A DNA stretch of 51,763 nucleotides from Actinospica acidithermotolerans (GTDB taxonomy: Bacteria > Actinomycetota > Actinomycetes > Streptomycetales > Catenulisporaceae), in assembly GCF_018139625.1 (NCBI RefSeq), contig NZ_JAGSOH010000044.1:1-51763 (forward strand), read 5' to 3'. The notes under the pieces were generated by a model that saw only the letters and a list, made by a program, of their open reading frames with translations, ran no database searches and had not been told where the DNA came from. Position 1 is the first letter of the stretch, and each line of letters starts with the position of its first letter. Shown one piece after another: positions 36,504-44,191 of the stretch. The translations under genes were made by a program, and so were the position numbers.

Positions 36504-36974
36504 ATGCGTGTGAAATCTTCCCTTCTCCGTCTTGCAGCCGCGGGCGCCGTCGTCCTGAGCGCGGCTGCGACCGCCGTTCCCTCAAGCGCAGCGGCTGTGG
36601 CGCCGCTCAAGGCTTCTTCGGGCACGCTGAGTACGCACGTTTCCAGCACCGTCGCCCGCGCTGTTTCCCCCGATTCCGCCGGCTCGATCATCTGCCACGG
36701 TGACCTCTGCATCCAGCGCGTCACTTCCGTCGTCAACGGTGTGGCGACCGTCGAAGCGTGGGCAGACGGCTACACCTTCACGGGGCACTTCGAGCTCTCC
36801 GGTCCGGACGGTTTTATCGCCAACTACCCCTCGAGCGGTTACCGGACGTGGGTGGCGGGCGGAACCGGCGCCTACTTCAGTGGCCTCGCGCAAGACGTCA
36901 CATACACCATCACGGCGTGGTCGGGCACCGGAGCTCCCTATGGCGACATAGGCCAGGTGAGCTTCGGCATCTGA
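36504..36974 (+). CDS. Small secreted protein of unknown function (156 aa)
   Basis: The start has an excellent ribosome site (AAGGAG, 7 nt before ATG). A classic Sec signal (basic start, LAAAGAVVLSAAATAVP, then SSAAA) predicts cleavage near residue 31. The mature protein of about 125 residues carries a single close Cys pair (CHGDLC) and a beta-rich domain with VVNGVATVEAWA, GHFELSGPDG and YTITAWSGTGAPYGDI. Similar small exported proteins occur in streptomycetes, but I cannot assign a function. It is the only intact gene in a region full of pseudogenes. Confidence 0.8.
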   Translation: MRVKSSLLRLAAAGAVVLSAAATAVPSSAAAVAPLKASSGTLSTHVSSTVARAVSPDSAGSIICHGDLCIQRVTSVVNGVATVEAWADGYTFTGHFELSGPDGFIANYPSSGYRTWVAGGTGAYFSGLAQDVTYTITAWSGTGAPYGDIGQVSFGI

Positions 36975-37019
36975 CGCTGTCTGTCCAACGAGCGTTCTGC
37001 GGCATCATCGGATGACGTC

Positions 37020-37290
37020 CCGCTGAGTGGTGTAGGTCTGTATCGGTTCGGTGAAGCCCCTGACGTGGGATGAGCCATTGTGTGAGGGTCCTGCGGAACC
37101 CGCCAAGGAACCGCACGAAGGACTCACACAATGGCCTTGGACCAGTCTGCCCTACTGTCCCTGCTCGACGCGCTGCGTTCGGCGGAGAACGGCGATCTGG
37201 TGCGCTCTCCCGCCGAGCGGATGCTGCAGGAGTTGATCGAGGCAGAGGCCACCGCGCACATCGGCGCGGGCCGCGGTCAAGCATTTGTAG
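37020..37290 (+). mobile_element. 5' stub of an IS256-family insertion sequence
   Basis: From ATG 37131 the frame reads MALDQSALLSLLDALRSAE, then a segment ending IEAEATAHIGAGRG, the typical first 50 residues of actinobacterial IS256-family transposases. The match stops near 37280; the DDE catalytic residues and about 350 codons are missing. The 110 bp upstream, without other coding content, probably hold the left end of the element. It cannot transpose by itself. Confidence 0.75.
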
Positions 37291-37294
37291 TAGT

Positions 37295-37513
37295 CGGCTT
37301 ACAGACCGCCTCCCCTCGTGTGATGTCACCTGACCTGCGACTTCTCTCGTCGCGTCGGCATTTGAGTCCTCACGCGAGCCCCTGTGGTCATTGACGCGGC
37401 CGTGACCTTCACGCTTCACTACGGCTCAGTACGCAGAGACACGCACTTCTCGTAGTGCTTTGTCCCCATTTGCTATGACAAAACGGACCAATTAAAGCCC
37501 GGCTTACAGACCG
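37295..37513. repeat. 14-bp direct repeat flanking about 190 bp of lower-GC DNA
   Basis: CGGCTTACAGACCG occurs at 37295-37308 and again at 37500-37513. The DNA between has no gene that I recognise and is clearly less GC-rich (for example tgctatgacaaaacgg near 37471). The first copy lies about 5-15 bp past the IS256 stub. The repeat could be a target duplication, an attachment-like site, or the edges of a deletion. Confidence 0.55.
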
Positions 37514-37554
37514 ACTCGCCGCTTCCGCAGGACCCCGGGCTGGGACCGGCCCAG

Positions 37555-37710
37555 GTCACGTGCCTGGTCCAGGGCTGGTCCTTGGTCTCGCGGGCCCATG
37601 CTTGGTCCGGTCCTCGCTCGGTCCCGAACCGTGCTCGGCCCCGGGCCCGCACTTGACCCGGGTCCGTGCTCAGTTCCGGGCCCTTGCCATGTGCTCGGTC
37701 CAGGACCGGA
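37555..37710. repeat. Degenerate tandem repeat of about 20 nt
   Basis: About six imperfect units of the form TGCTcGGtCCcGGgcCC follow one another (for example near 37560, 37600, 37632, 37655, 37672 and 37692). Neither strand shows a gene here. The array abuts the stop of the L33 gene and may have been made by slippage. Confidence 0.45.
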
Positions 37711-37726
37711 GATCCGATCGGCCGGA

Positions 37727-37891
37727 TCAGCGCTCCTCGCGGAACTCCACGTGCTGCCGGGCGACGGGGTCGTACTTGCGCAGGACCAGCCGGTCCGGGT
37801 CGTTGCGCCGGTTCTTGCGGGTGACGTAGGTGTAGCCGGTTCCGGCGGTCGACCGGACCTTGACGACGGGGCGCAGTTCGCTGCGGGCCAT
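37727..37891 (-). CDS. rpmG: 50S ribosomal protein bL33, zinc-free paralogue (54 aa)
   Basis: Part of the large ribosomal subunit. The product is 54 residues, a usual L33 length, with the family blocks [38 protein letters not shown] and [16 protein letters not shown]. None of the four zinc-binding cysteines is present, so this is the C-minus type that can replace the zinc-containing form when zinc is scarce. The ATG is at 37891 with GGAAGGG about 12 nt upstream. A Zur-like box lies 41 nt upstream at 37932-37946, in line with known zinc control of such paralogues in streptomycetes. Confidence 0.93.
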   Translation of the reverse strand: MARSELRPVVKVRSTAGTGYTYVTRKNRRNDPDRLVLRKYDPVARQHVEFREER

Positions 37892-37931
37892 GAGTGTCGG
37901 TTTCCCTTCCTGCCAGCCAGCTAAGTGGCGA

Positions 37932-37946
37932 TGAAAATCGTTTGCG
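37932..37946. promoter_or_regulatory. Candidate Zur box upstream of rpmG
   Basis: TGAAAATCGTTTGCG matches 12 of 15 positions of the actinobacterial Zur palindrome TGAAAATCATTTTCA; the left arm is perfect and the right arm keeps four of seven. On the minus strand a TATAGA hexamer lies just upstream (about 37950-37955), so Zur bound here would block transcription of rpmG. The assignment rests on the match together with the zinc-free L33 next to it. Confidence 0.55.
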
Positions 37947-38019
37947 GATGTCTATACGCTCCCGGCCGCCGTTCTATTCCGGGTGTCGGCCAAGCGCCGC
38001 TGTTTGTAGGCTGACCTGC

Positions 38020-38457
38020 ATGGCTGCGAACTCCACAGGCACCAGCGCCGGAACCGGCACCACGCCCCTGCCGAAGAAACTCGGCATCAAGCCCGGCCAC
38101 CGGGTGGCTCTCCTCAACGCCCCCGGCGGCTTCGCCGCCACCCTCGCCCCGCTGCCCGAAGCGGTAGAGGTCGTCGAGGCGCTGGACAGCGACTCCTTCG
38201 ACGTCATCCTCTGGTTCGGCACCGAACGCGCCGGCCTCGAGCGCATCGTCAAGGACGTGCGCGCCGTGTTGGAGCCCGCCGGCGGCCTCTGGATCGGCTG
38301 GCCGAAGCGCGCTTCCGGCATCCCGACCGAGGTGACGGACGACATTGTGCGAGAAGTCGCCCTGCCCACCGGCCTCGTGGATAACAAAATCTGCGCGATC
38401 GACGCGGCGTGGTCCGGCATCCGCCTCGTCGTCCGGCGCGAATTGCGTGGGCTCTGA
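38020..38457 (+). CDS. DUF3052-like protein (145 aa)
   Basis: Small cytoplasmic protein of an actinobacterial family without a known reaction. After a Thr/Gly-rich start come PLPKKLGIKPGHRVALLNAP, then a methyltransferase-like core (FDVILWFGTERAGLERIV, LEPAGGLWIGWPKR) and ALPTGLVDNKICAIDAAWSG with VVRREL at the end, all typical of DUF3052. No metal or cofactor motif is seen. ATG at 38020 is chosen because the longer frame overlaps the rpmG promoter. No strong ribosome site precedes it, so it may be leaderless. The next gene begins 2 nt after its stop. Confidence 0.75.
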   Translation: MAANSTGTSAGTGTTPLPKKLGIKPGHRVALLNAPGGFAATLAPLPEAVEVVEALDSDSFDVILWFGTERAGLERIVKDVRAVLEPAGGLWIGWPKRASGIPTEVTDDIVREVALPTGLVDNKICAIDAAWSGIRLVVRRELRGL

Positions 38458-38459
38458 CG

Positions 38460-39032
38460 ATGAGCCCCTCGCGGATGACGCTGCCCGTGGAGCCGACCTC
38501 GGATGCTCCGGCGCTGACTCTCCGTCCCTGGCAGCAGTCTGACGTACCAGCCTTGGTCGCCGCGCATCGGGACGAAGTGATGCGGCGTTGGCTGATGACC
38601 TTGATCGGCAACGAGGACGAGGCGCGTGCGTGGATCGCCGAGCAGGACGCCAAGTGGTCACGCGGTAGGCACATGAGCTGGGCGATCGAGGAGGCGGGAT
38701 CGGTCGTCGGCCATTTCGTCGTCAGGTCGGCCGAGCCGCCGGAGACCTTCGCGACGGGCGTCGGATACTGGACGCTGGCGGAGGCTCGTGGCAGGGGCAT
38801 TGCCTCACGGTGCGTCGAGGCCGTGACGGAGTGGCTGTTCGGGGAGCAGGATCAATTCCCCGCTGACGAGATCGAACTACTGCATACCGTTGGCAACGAA
38901 GGCTCGTGCCGTGTCGCGCAGAAGTGCGGGTACGTGTTCGACTCGCTGCTCGCGCCGCGGCCGCCGAGGTATCCGGAGGCCGGCCACCGACACCTGCGCT
39001 GGCGCCCGAAAGTGGCGAGTCGTCAGCCGTAG
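38460..39032 (+). CDS. GNAT-family acetyltransferase (190 aa)
   Basis: N-acetyltransferase of the RimJ/RimL-like branch. The motifs are LTLRPWQQSDVPALVAAHRD, then MSWAIEEAGSVVGHFVV, and the acetyl-CoA-binding segment YWTLAEARGRGIASRCVEAV, where RGRGIA is the pyrophosphate loop. The C-terminal NEGSCRVAQKCGYVFD fits the conserved last helix and strand. It starts at ATG 38460, two bases after the DUF3052-like gene, so they are translationally coupled. Substrate is unknown; these enzymes modify protein N-termini, antibiotics or metabolites. Confidence 0.88.
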   Translation: MSPSRMTLPVEPTSDAPALTLRPWQQSDVPALVAAHRDEVMRRWLMTLIGNEDEARAWIAEQDAKWSRGRHMSWAIEEAGSVVGHFVVRSAEPPETFATGVGYWTLAEARGRGIASRCVEAVTEWLFGEQDQFPADEIELLHTVGNEGSCRVAQKCGYVFDSLLAPRPPRYPEAGHRHLRWRPKVASRQP

Positions 39033-39052
39033 CCGTAGCCAGGGCTGTGGAC

Positions 39053-39101
39053 GTCAGCCGTCAGCCGTCATCCATGAGCCGTCACCCGTCACCCGTGAGC
39101 C
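39053..39101. repeat. Seven tandem 7-bp repeats overlapping a stop codon
   Basis: Units GTCAGCC, GTCAGCC, GTCATCC, ATGAGCC, GTCACCC, GTCACCC, GTGAGCC run without gaps. They span the gap between two convergent genes and include the stop codon (39089-39091) of the minus-strand membrane protein. Because 7 is not a multiple of 3, a change in copy number would move the stop and alter the protein tail. Confidence 0.8.
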
Positions 39102-39757
39102 GCCGCGGCTCCTGCGGCGGCCAGCGGGCTCGGTGCCTCGGCGTCCCGCCACAGGGTCTCGCCCTTGACCCACCAGGCGAAGCCGAACGCAAAGGTGGCG
39201 AGGGCTTCGCACCAGAAGAGCGGATGGACCTTGTCGACGAAGGACTGCGAGGCGAGGGAGGACAATCCGCCGAGGGCGGTGAAAGCGAGCATCAGGGTGC
39301 CGCAGAGCTGGTAGATGACGTTGCGGGCCTTCTTCGCGGAGGTGCGCTCGGCCGGGGGGAGGTCGGACCTGGTGAACAGCAGCAGGCTCATCAGGGCCAT
39401 CGAGACGAGGAAGCACGCGGCGAAGACGATGTGCAGCGTGCCGGTGACGCGGGCCAGTTCGGAGGGGTTCGGGGGCAGCGGCGGGCAGAAGGCCACGCCG
39501 ATGGCGAAGGCGCCGGCGAGCGTTGCGAAGACGTCGTCCCAGTACTGGTATCGGTAGCAGATCAGGAATACGCCGATCGCGCAGAGGGCGCCGACGAAGA
39601 CGTTGCGCATGTCGGTGTTGTAGTAGCTGCTCACCGACGAAAGCAGCACCCACCTTCCGGTTGTGATCGAGTAGCCGATCGGCAGGGCGATCGGCAGCAG
39701 GGCGCCGATCAGGCCGATGGCGCGGCGTAGGAAGAGATACGAAACGGCCAGTTCCAT
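39089..39757 (-). CDS. Integral membrane protein of unknown function (222 aa)
   Basis: About six membrane helices are visible: LIGALLPIALPIGYS, NVFVGALCAIGVFLICY, ATLAGAFAIGVAFC, TLHIVFAACFLVSMALMSLL, GTLMLAFTALGGLSSLA and EALATFAFGFAWWV. Conserved-looking loop residues include SSVSSYYNTDMRN and YRYQYWDD between helices. The layout recalls the DUF998/Frag1-like families, but I cannot assign one firmly. The start at 39757 is chosen because GAAGGGG lies 8 nt upstream; a longer frame to 39880 would add an Arg-rich, non-membrane extension. The last residues are Ala-rich and run into the heptad repeat. Confidence 0.7.
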   Translation of the reverse strand: MELAVSYLFLRRAIGLIGALLPIALPIGYSITTGRWVLLSSVSSYYNTDMRNVFVGALCAIGVFLICYRYQYWDDVFATLAGAFAIGVAFCPPLPPNPSELARVTGTLHIVFAACFLVSMALMSLLLFTRSDLPPAERTSAKKARNVIYQLCGTLMLAFTALGGLSSLASQSFVDKVHPLFWCEALATFAFGFAWWVKGETLWRDAEAPSPLAAAGAAAAHG

Positions 39758-39914
39758 CCCGGGCGCCCCTTCGCGATCCGCCAGCGATCCGCCGGTGGTC
39801 CACCGGCGGTCCACCACACTGCACTCGCCGCCGGCGCGTGCGTGCGCCGGTCGCGGGTGTGATGCCCCGTAGCATGGCATTTAGGCCAGATTCAGGCCGA
39901 TGTCGGCATGATTC

Positions 39915-40601
39915 TCATGAGATGTTCTCGAGGTGCGCGGTGTCGTTGAGCCGCATCAGCCGCCAGCGCACCGGGAGCCCCAGTCCCCGGTCCAGATCCC
40001 TGGGCGCCGCGGGGTCGTCGTCGGTGACCCACTCGGTGATCGAGGCGCGGCCGATCTCGACGTCGAAGTCGCGGTAGAGCGGCAGCGCGCCGAACGCGAT
40101 GAGCGAGGCCTCGAGGGATTCCTTGTGCATCACGGCGAGCACTGTGCCGCCGGCATGCCGGGTGGCGAGGGTCGTCAGGGTGCGGCCGACGCGGGCGACG
40201 AGCTCGGCCCAGGACTCGTTGCCCTCTTCGAAGGGCACGAACACGCCGCCGTCGGGCCGGCCGGACTCGTCCCGGTGCCGGAACTCCTCGCGGATGCGGT
40301 CCCAGCTGAGGCCGTCGAGGGAGTCGTCGAGATGGAAACCGCACAGTCCGCACTCGCGCGCCGGGGTGAGCGGGCTGTAGGCGTCGGCGAGGATGCCGGC
40401 GGTCTGGGCCGCGCGGTGGATCGTCGAGCTGTACACGGCGTCGGGCTTGAAGCCGGTGGCGGTGAGCCGTTCGCGCAGGCGCAGCACCTGCCTCCGGCCC
40501 AGGTCGGTCAGGCCGCGGCAGGCGCGCGGCCCGGCGTACACGCCGTCGGACTTGCTGTGCGAATCGCCGTGGCGGACCAGGAGCATGCGCGTCGTTGACA
40601 C
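39915..40601 (-). CDS. Histidine phosphatase superfamily protein (228 aa)
   Basis: Phosphoglycerate-mutase-like phosphatase. The catalytic block LLVRHGDSHSKSDG supplies the phosphohistidine, followed by LTDLGRRQVLRLRERL, YSSTIHRAAQTAGIL and the second histidine in LAVMHKESLEASLIA. Start choice is uncertain: GTG at 40601 and ATG at 40586 both directly precede the catalytic block, without a clear ribosome site, and the transcript may be leaderless. The gene diverges from the GH92 mannosidase. The substrate cannot be predicted. Confidence 0.85.
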   Translation of the reverse strand: MSTTRMLLVRHGDSHSKSDGVYAGPRACRGLTDLGRRQVLRLRERLTATGFKPDAVYSSTIHRAAQTAGILADAYSPLTPARECGLCGFHLDDSLDGLSWDRIREEFRHRDESGRPDGGVFVPFEEGNESWAELVARVGRTLTTLATRHAGGTVLAVMHKESLEASLIAFGALPLYRDFDVEIGRASITEWVTDDDPAAPRDLDRGLGLPVRWRLMRLNDTAHLENIS

Positions 40602-40656
40602 GGACAGATCATGCCACTTTTTACCGGAGGTCACGCCCGATTTGCCGTGTCGTTCC

Positions 40657-40689
40657 TTGACAGCCCGTCAGGTCGGCGACAACGTTGTC
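40657..40689 (+). promoter_or_regulatory. Promoter with LacI-type operator before the GH92 gene
   Basis: TTGACA (40657-40662) is followed by the perfect 12-bp palindrome GACAACGTTGTC at 40678-40689, which covers the expected -10 position about 17 nt downstream. LacI-family repressors in actinobacteria bind palindromes of this size with a central CG. A LacI-family gene lies directly after the GH92 gene, so local repression is the simplest reading. The site is 98 nt before the GH92 ATG. Confidence 0.6.
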
Positions 40690-40786
40690 ATCACGCAATG
40701 CCAGCGCAGCCAGTTCGCCTTCCCCGCTTCGCACCCACTCGGACCGGGCCGCCCACCCCCGCCCGGCCAGGAAGGAACCGCGCACC

Positions 40787-43700
40787 ATGGCACAGCTCCA
40801 GGCACAACGGCGTGCCCTCGCCCTGCTCGCGACGACGGGGCTCGCCTTCGCCGCCGCGTCCGCGCTCCCGGCGGCCGCCGCCACCCGCGCCGCGCTCGTC
40901 TCGGACCCGGCCTCGCTCGTCAACCCCTTCATCGGCACCACCAACTCGGCCGACGACTTCCCCGGCGCCGACGACCCCTTCGGCATGGTCCAGTGGAGCC
41001 CGGACACCCCGAGCCGCCCGGACGGCGGCGGCTACGAGTACAACGACTCCTCGATCACCGGCTTCAGTCTCACCCACCTGTCCGGCCCGGGCTGCTCGGG
41101 CGAGGGAGACGTGCCGATCCTGCCGACCGTCGGAGCCGTGAACACGTCCGCCACGGACTCCTTCTCGCACAGCAACGAGTCGGCGTCGCCGGGCTACTAC
41201 TCGGTCACGACGTCGAACGGTGTGACCACGCAGCTCACCGTCACCCCGCGCTCCGGCATGGCCTCGTTCACGTTCCCGTCCACCACCGAGGCCAACCTGA
41301 TCTTCAAGCTCAACGGCAGTGCCAACTCGGACTCCAACGAGCAGTTCAACATCGTGAGCTCCTCTGAGGTCAGCGGCCAGGTCACCAGCGGCGGCTTCTG
41401 CGGCGCGAGCAACACGTACACGGTCTACTTCGACATGGTCTTCAACACGTCGTTCGCGACCAACGGCAGTGCGGCCGTCAAGGCGTCGACCGCGAAGGCG
41501 AGCGAGTCGAAGAACGAGCACACGCTGCATGGTGCGCTCCCGAAGGCCAAGTCCACCGCCAAGTCGAATGGCACGTCGAACGCAGTGACCCCCAACGCCT
41601 CCGCGAACGACGGCTACGTCACCTTCAACACGACGTCGAACCAGACCGTCCTCGCAAACGTCGGCGTCTCTTTCGTGTCGATCGCGAACGCCACGCAGAA
41701 TCGGACGACGGAGAACCCGAACTGGGACTTCGCCTCGACGAAATCGGCGGCGCACACGGCGTGGAACAACGTGCTCGGCAAGGTCGCGGTCGCCGGCGGG
41801 ACCTCGGCGCAGCAGACCGTGTTCTACACCGCGCTCTACCACGCCGCGCTGCACCCGAACCTGATCAGCGACGAGAACGGCCAGTACCCCGGCTTCAACG
41901 GCTCCACGCAAACCGTCGACTCCGGCCACTCAGCCGAATACGGCAACTTCTCGGGCTGGGACATCTACCGCTCGCAGGCGCAGCTGGAGGGGCTGATCGA
42001 TCCGACGGTCGCCTCCGATACCGCGCAGTCGATGGTCGACGACTACGCCCAGACCGGCCTGTTCCCGAAGTGGTCTGAGGACAACGGCGAGACGTACGTC
42101 ATGGTCGGCGACCCGGCCGACTCGATCCTCGCCGACTACTACGCCTTTGGAGCTCGGAACTTCGACACGTCGACGGCGCTGAAGGACATGCTCGCCGAGG
42201 CGACGACCTCCGGGAACGACCGGCCCGGGCTGACGTACCTCGAACAGCTCGGCTACCTGCCGACGAACGGCAGCTACGGCTGCTGCAACTTCTACGGAGC
42301 CGCCGCGACGACGCTGGAGTACGACTCGGCCGACTTCGCGATCTCCGCGCTCGCGGGCGAACTCGGCGACACCTCCGACCAGAGCGCGATGGCCAGCCGC
42401 GCGCAGGACTGGCAGAACGAGTTCGACCACAACAGCGGGTACATCCAGCCGCGCACCTACCAGGGCACCTGGACCTCCGGATTCAGCGCGAGCTCCGAGT
42501 CGAACTTCGTCGAGGCGGACTCGTACATCTACACCCCGATGGTCCCGTTCAACGTGCACGGCCTGGCCGCGGCGATGGGCGGCAACGCGGCGCTCAACTC
42601 GTACCTCGACACCGTGCTCTCCTCCTTCAGCGGGTCCAACGGGTACTCCGACTTCAGCAACGAGCCGTCGCTGGAGATCCCGTGGGAGTACGACTACACC
42701 GGTGAGCCGTACAAGACGCAGGACGTGATCCGCGAGATCCAGGACCAGATCTGGACGGACGCGCCCGGCGGCCTGGCGGGCAACGACGACCTCGGCGAGA
42801 TGAGCGCCTGGTACGTCTGGTCCGCCCTCGGCATGTACCCGGAGACGCCGGGCACCGCTGACCTCGCGCTCGGCTCGCCCCTGTTCACGCAGGAGGTCAT
42901 CACCCTGCCGAGCGGCAACACCCTCACAATCAACGGCAGCGGCGCCGCGGACAACGCGCCGTACGTGCAGTCCGCCACCTGGAACGGTTCCGCGTGGAAC
43001 GACGCGTACGCGCCGAGCGGGGCCATCACCAGCGGCGGAACGCTCACCTTCACCCTCGGCACGTCGGCGAACACGAGTTGGGCCAGCGCATCCAGCGCCG
43101 CGCCGCCCTCGTACGCGGGCAGTCCGTCGTACACCGACATCGGCATCTCGGCGGACTCGTCATCGTCGAGTGCCGACTTCGATGGCGTCGGCTACAGCTA
43201 CTCGGCCTCGGCACTCAGTTCCGCCGGAATCACGCCGGGTTCCACGGTGACCGCGAACGGCGTCTCGTTCACGTGGCCGAACGTCTCCGCCGGCCGGCCG
43301 GACAACTACGAGGCGAACGGCCAGACCGTCACCAGTTCGGGCTCGGGGGCGATCTCGTTCCTCGGCTCGGCGAGCAACGGGCCGTCCACCGGCACGGCCG
43401 TCGTCACCTACACCGACGGCAGCACCCAGAACGTGCCGATCTCGCTGAGCGACTGGACCCTGGGCGGCGGCAGTGCATCCGTCCTGGCCGGCGACACGAC
43501 GGTCGCGACGATGAGCTATCGGAACCAGTCGGGCGCGTCATCTGACACCATCTCGACGTACCTGTTCGCGACGAAGCCGATGAACCTGGCGAGCGGCAAG
43601 ACGGTAGCGAGCGTCACGCTGCCGTCGAACGTCGCCTCGGGCGGCCTGCACATCTTCGCGATCGGGTACACCTCGGCCGCGTCGCCGGCAGTCGGCTCCG

Positions 43701-44086
43701 TCTACTCGGGAGTCTCGTCCAGTGTGCTGAGCGGCCTGTGCCTGGACGACAACGGCGGTGGGACGACGAACGGCACACACGTGCAGATCTACACCTGCAA
43801 CGGAACCGCCGCGCAGCAGTGGACCATCGCGTCCAACGGCACGATCCAGACCGAAGGCGGGTGCCTGGACGTGAGCGGCAGCGGCACCAGCAACGGAACC
43901 GTGGTCCAGTGGTGGGGTTGCGACAACACCGGTGCGCAACAATGGGAGGTGGGAGCGAACAACTCCCTGATAAATCCGGAGTCGGGCAAGTGCTTGGACG
44001 ACCCCAACTCGACGACCACGACCGGCACCCAGTTGCAGATCTACACCTGCAACGGCACGGGTGCGCAGAATTGGACACTGCCCTAG
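40787..44086 (+). CDS. Secreted GH92 alpha-mannosidase with C-terminal ricin-type lectin domain (1099 aa)
   Basis: Extracellular, calcium-dependent exo-alpha-mannosidase type acting on yeast mannan or N-glycans. A signal peptide (LALLATTGLAFAAASALP, cleavage near 32) precedes the GH92 region: NPFIGTTNSADDFPGADDPF, YGNFSGWDIYRSQAQ, SYGCCNFYGAAATTLEYD and LGEMSAWYVWSALGMYPETP are family hallmarks. A beta-rich module follows (about 785-960). The last 130 residues form a beta-trefoil with repeated CLDD, QIYTCNGTxAQQW and NWTLP motifs, a ricin B-type sugar-binding domain. ATG at 40787 has AGGAAGGA 8 nt upstream. Regulation by the downstream LacI protein is likely from the operator-like palindrome in its promoter. 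Confidence 0.92.
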   Translation: MAQLQAQRRALALLATTGLAFAAASALPAAAATRAALVSDPASLVNPFIGTTNSADDFPGADDPFGMVQWSPDTPSRPDGGGYEYNDSSITGFSLTHLSGPGCSGEGDVPILPTVGAVNTSATDSFSHSNESASPGYYSVTTSNGVTTQLTVTPRSGMASFTFPSTTEANLIFKLNGSANSDSNEQFNIVSSSEVSGQVTSGGFCGASNTYTVYFDMVFNTSFATNGSAAVKASTAKASESKNEHTLHGALPKAKSTAKSNGTSNAVTPNASANDGYVTFNTTSNQTVLANVGVSFVSIANATQNRTTENPNWDFASTKSAAHTAWNNVLGKVAVAGGTSAQQTVFYTALYHAALHPNLISDENGQYPGFNGSTQTVDSGHSAEYGNFSGWDIYRSQAQLEGLIDPTVASDTAQSMVDDYAQTGLFPKWSEDNGETYVMVGDPADSILADYYAFGARNFDTSTALKDMLAEATTSGNDRPGLTYLEQLGYLPTNGSYGCCNFYGAAATTLEYDSADFAISALAGELGDTSDQSAMASRAQDWQNEFDHNSGYIQPRTYQGTWTSGFSASSESNFVEADSYIYTPMVPFNVHGLAAAMGGNAALNSYLDTVLSSFSGSNGYSDFSNEPSLEIPWEYDYTGEPYKTQDVIREIQDQIWTDAPGGLAGNDDLGEMSAWYVWSALGMYPETPGTADLALGSPLFTQEVITLPSGNTLTINGSGAADNAPYVQSATWNGSAWNDAYAPSGAITSGGTLTFTLGTSANTSWASASSAAPPSYAGSPSYTDIGISADSSSSSADFDGVGYSYSASALSSAGITPGSTVTANGVSFTWPNVSAGRPDNYEANGQTVTSSGSGAISFLGSASNGPSTGTAVVTYTDGSTQNVPISLSDWTLGGGSASVLAGDTTVATMSYRNQSGASSDTISTYLFATKPMNLASGKTVASVTLPSNVASGGLHIFAIGYTSAASPAVGSVYSGVSSSVLSGLCLDDNGGGTTNGTHVQIYTCNGTAAQQWTIASNGTIQTEGGCLDVSGSGTSNGTVVQWWGCDNTGAQQWEVGANNSLINPESGKCLDDPNSTTTTGTQLQIYTCNGTGAQNWTLP

Positions 44087-44191
44087 CGGCGGCGGAAGCG
44101 CGCTCTCTCATGCCGCGGGAACGCGGATGACTTATGGTGACACGCAACAGTGGGCAGCGCCCCGGATGAATCCCTTTTTGGAGGGCCAGGA

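Noticed and set aside
37894-38019. Extended start (GTG 37894) for the DUF3052-like protein
   Set aside because: It would run across the rpmG start, promoter and Zur-like box, and the added residues do not match the family.
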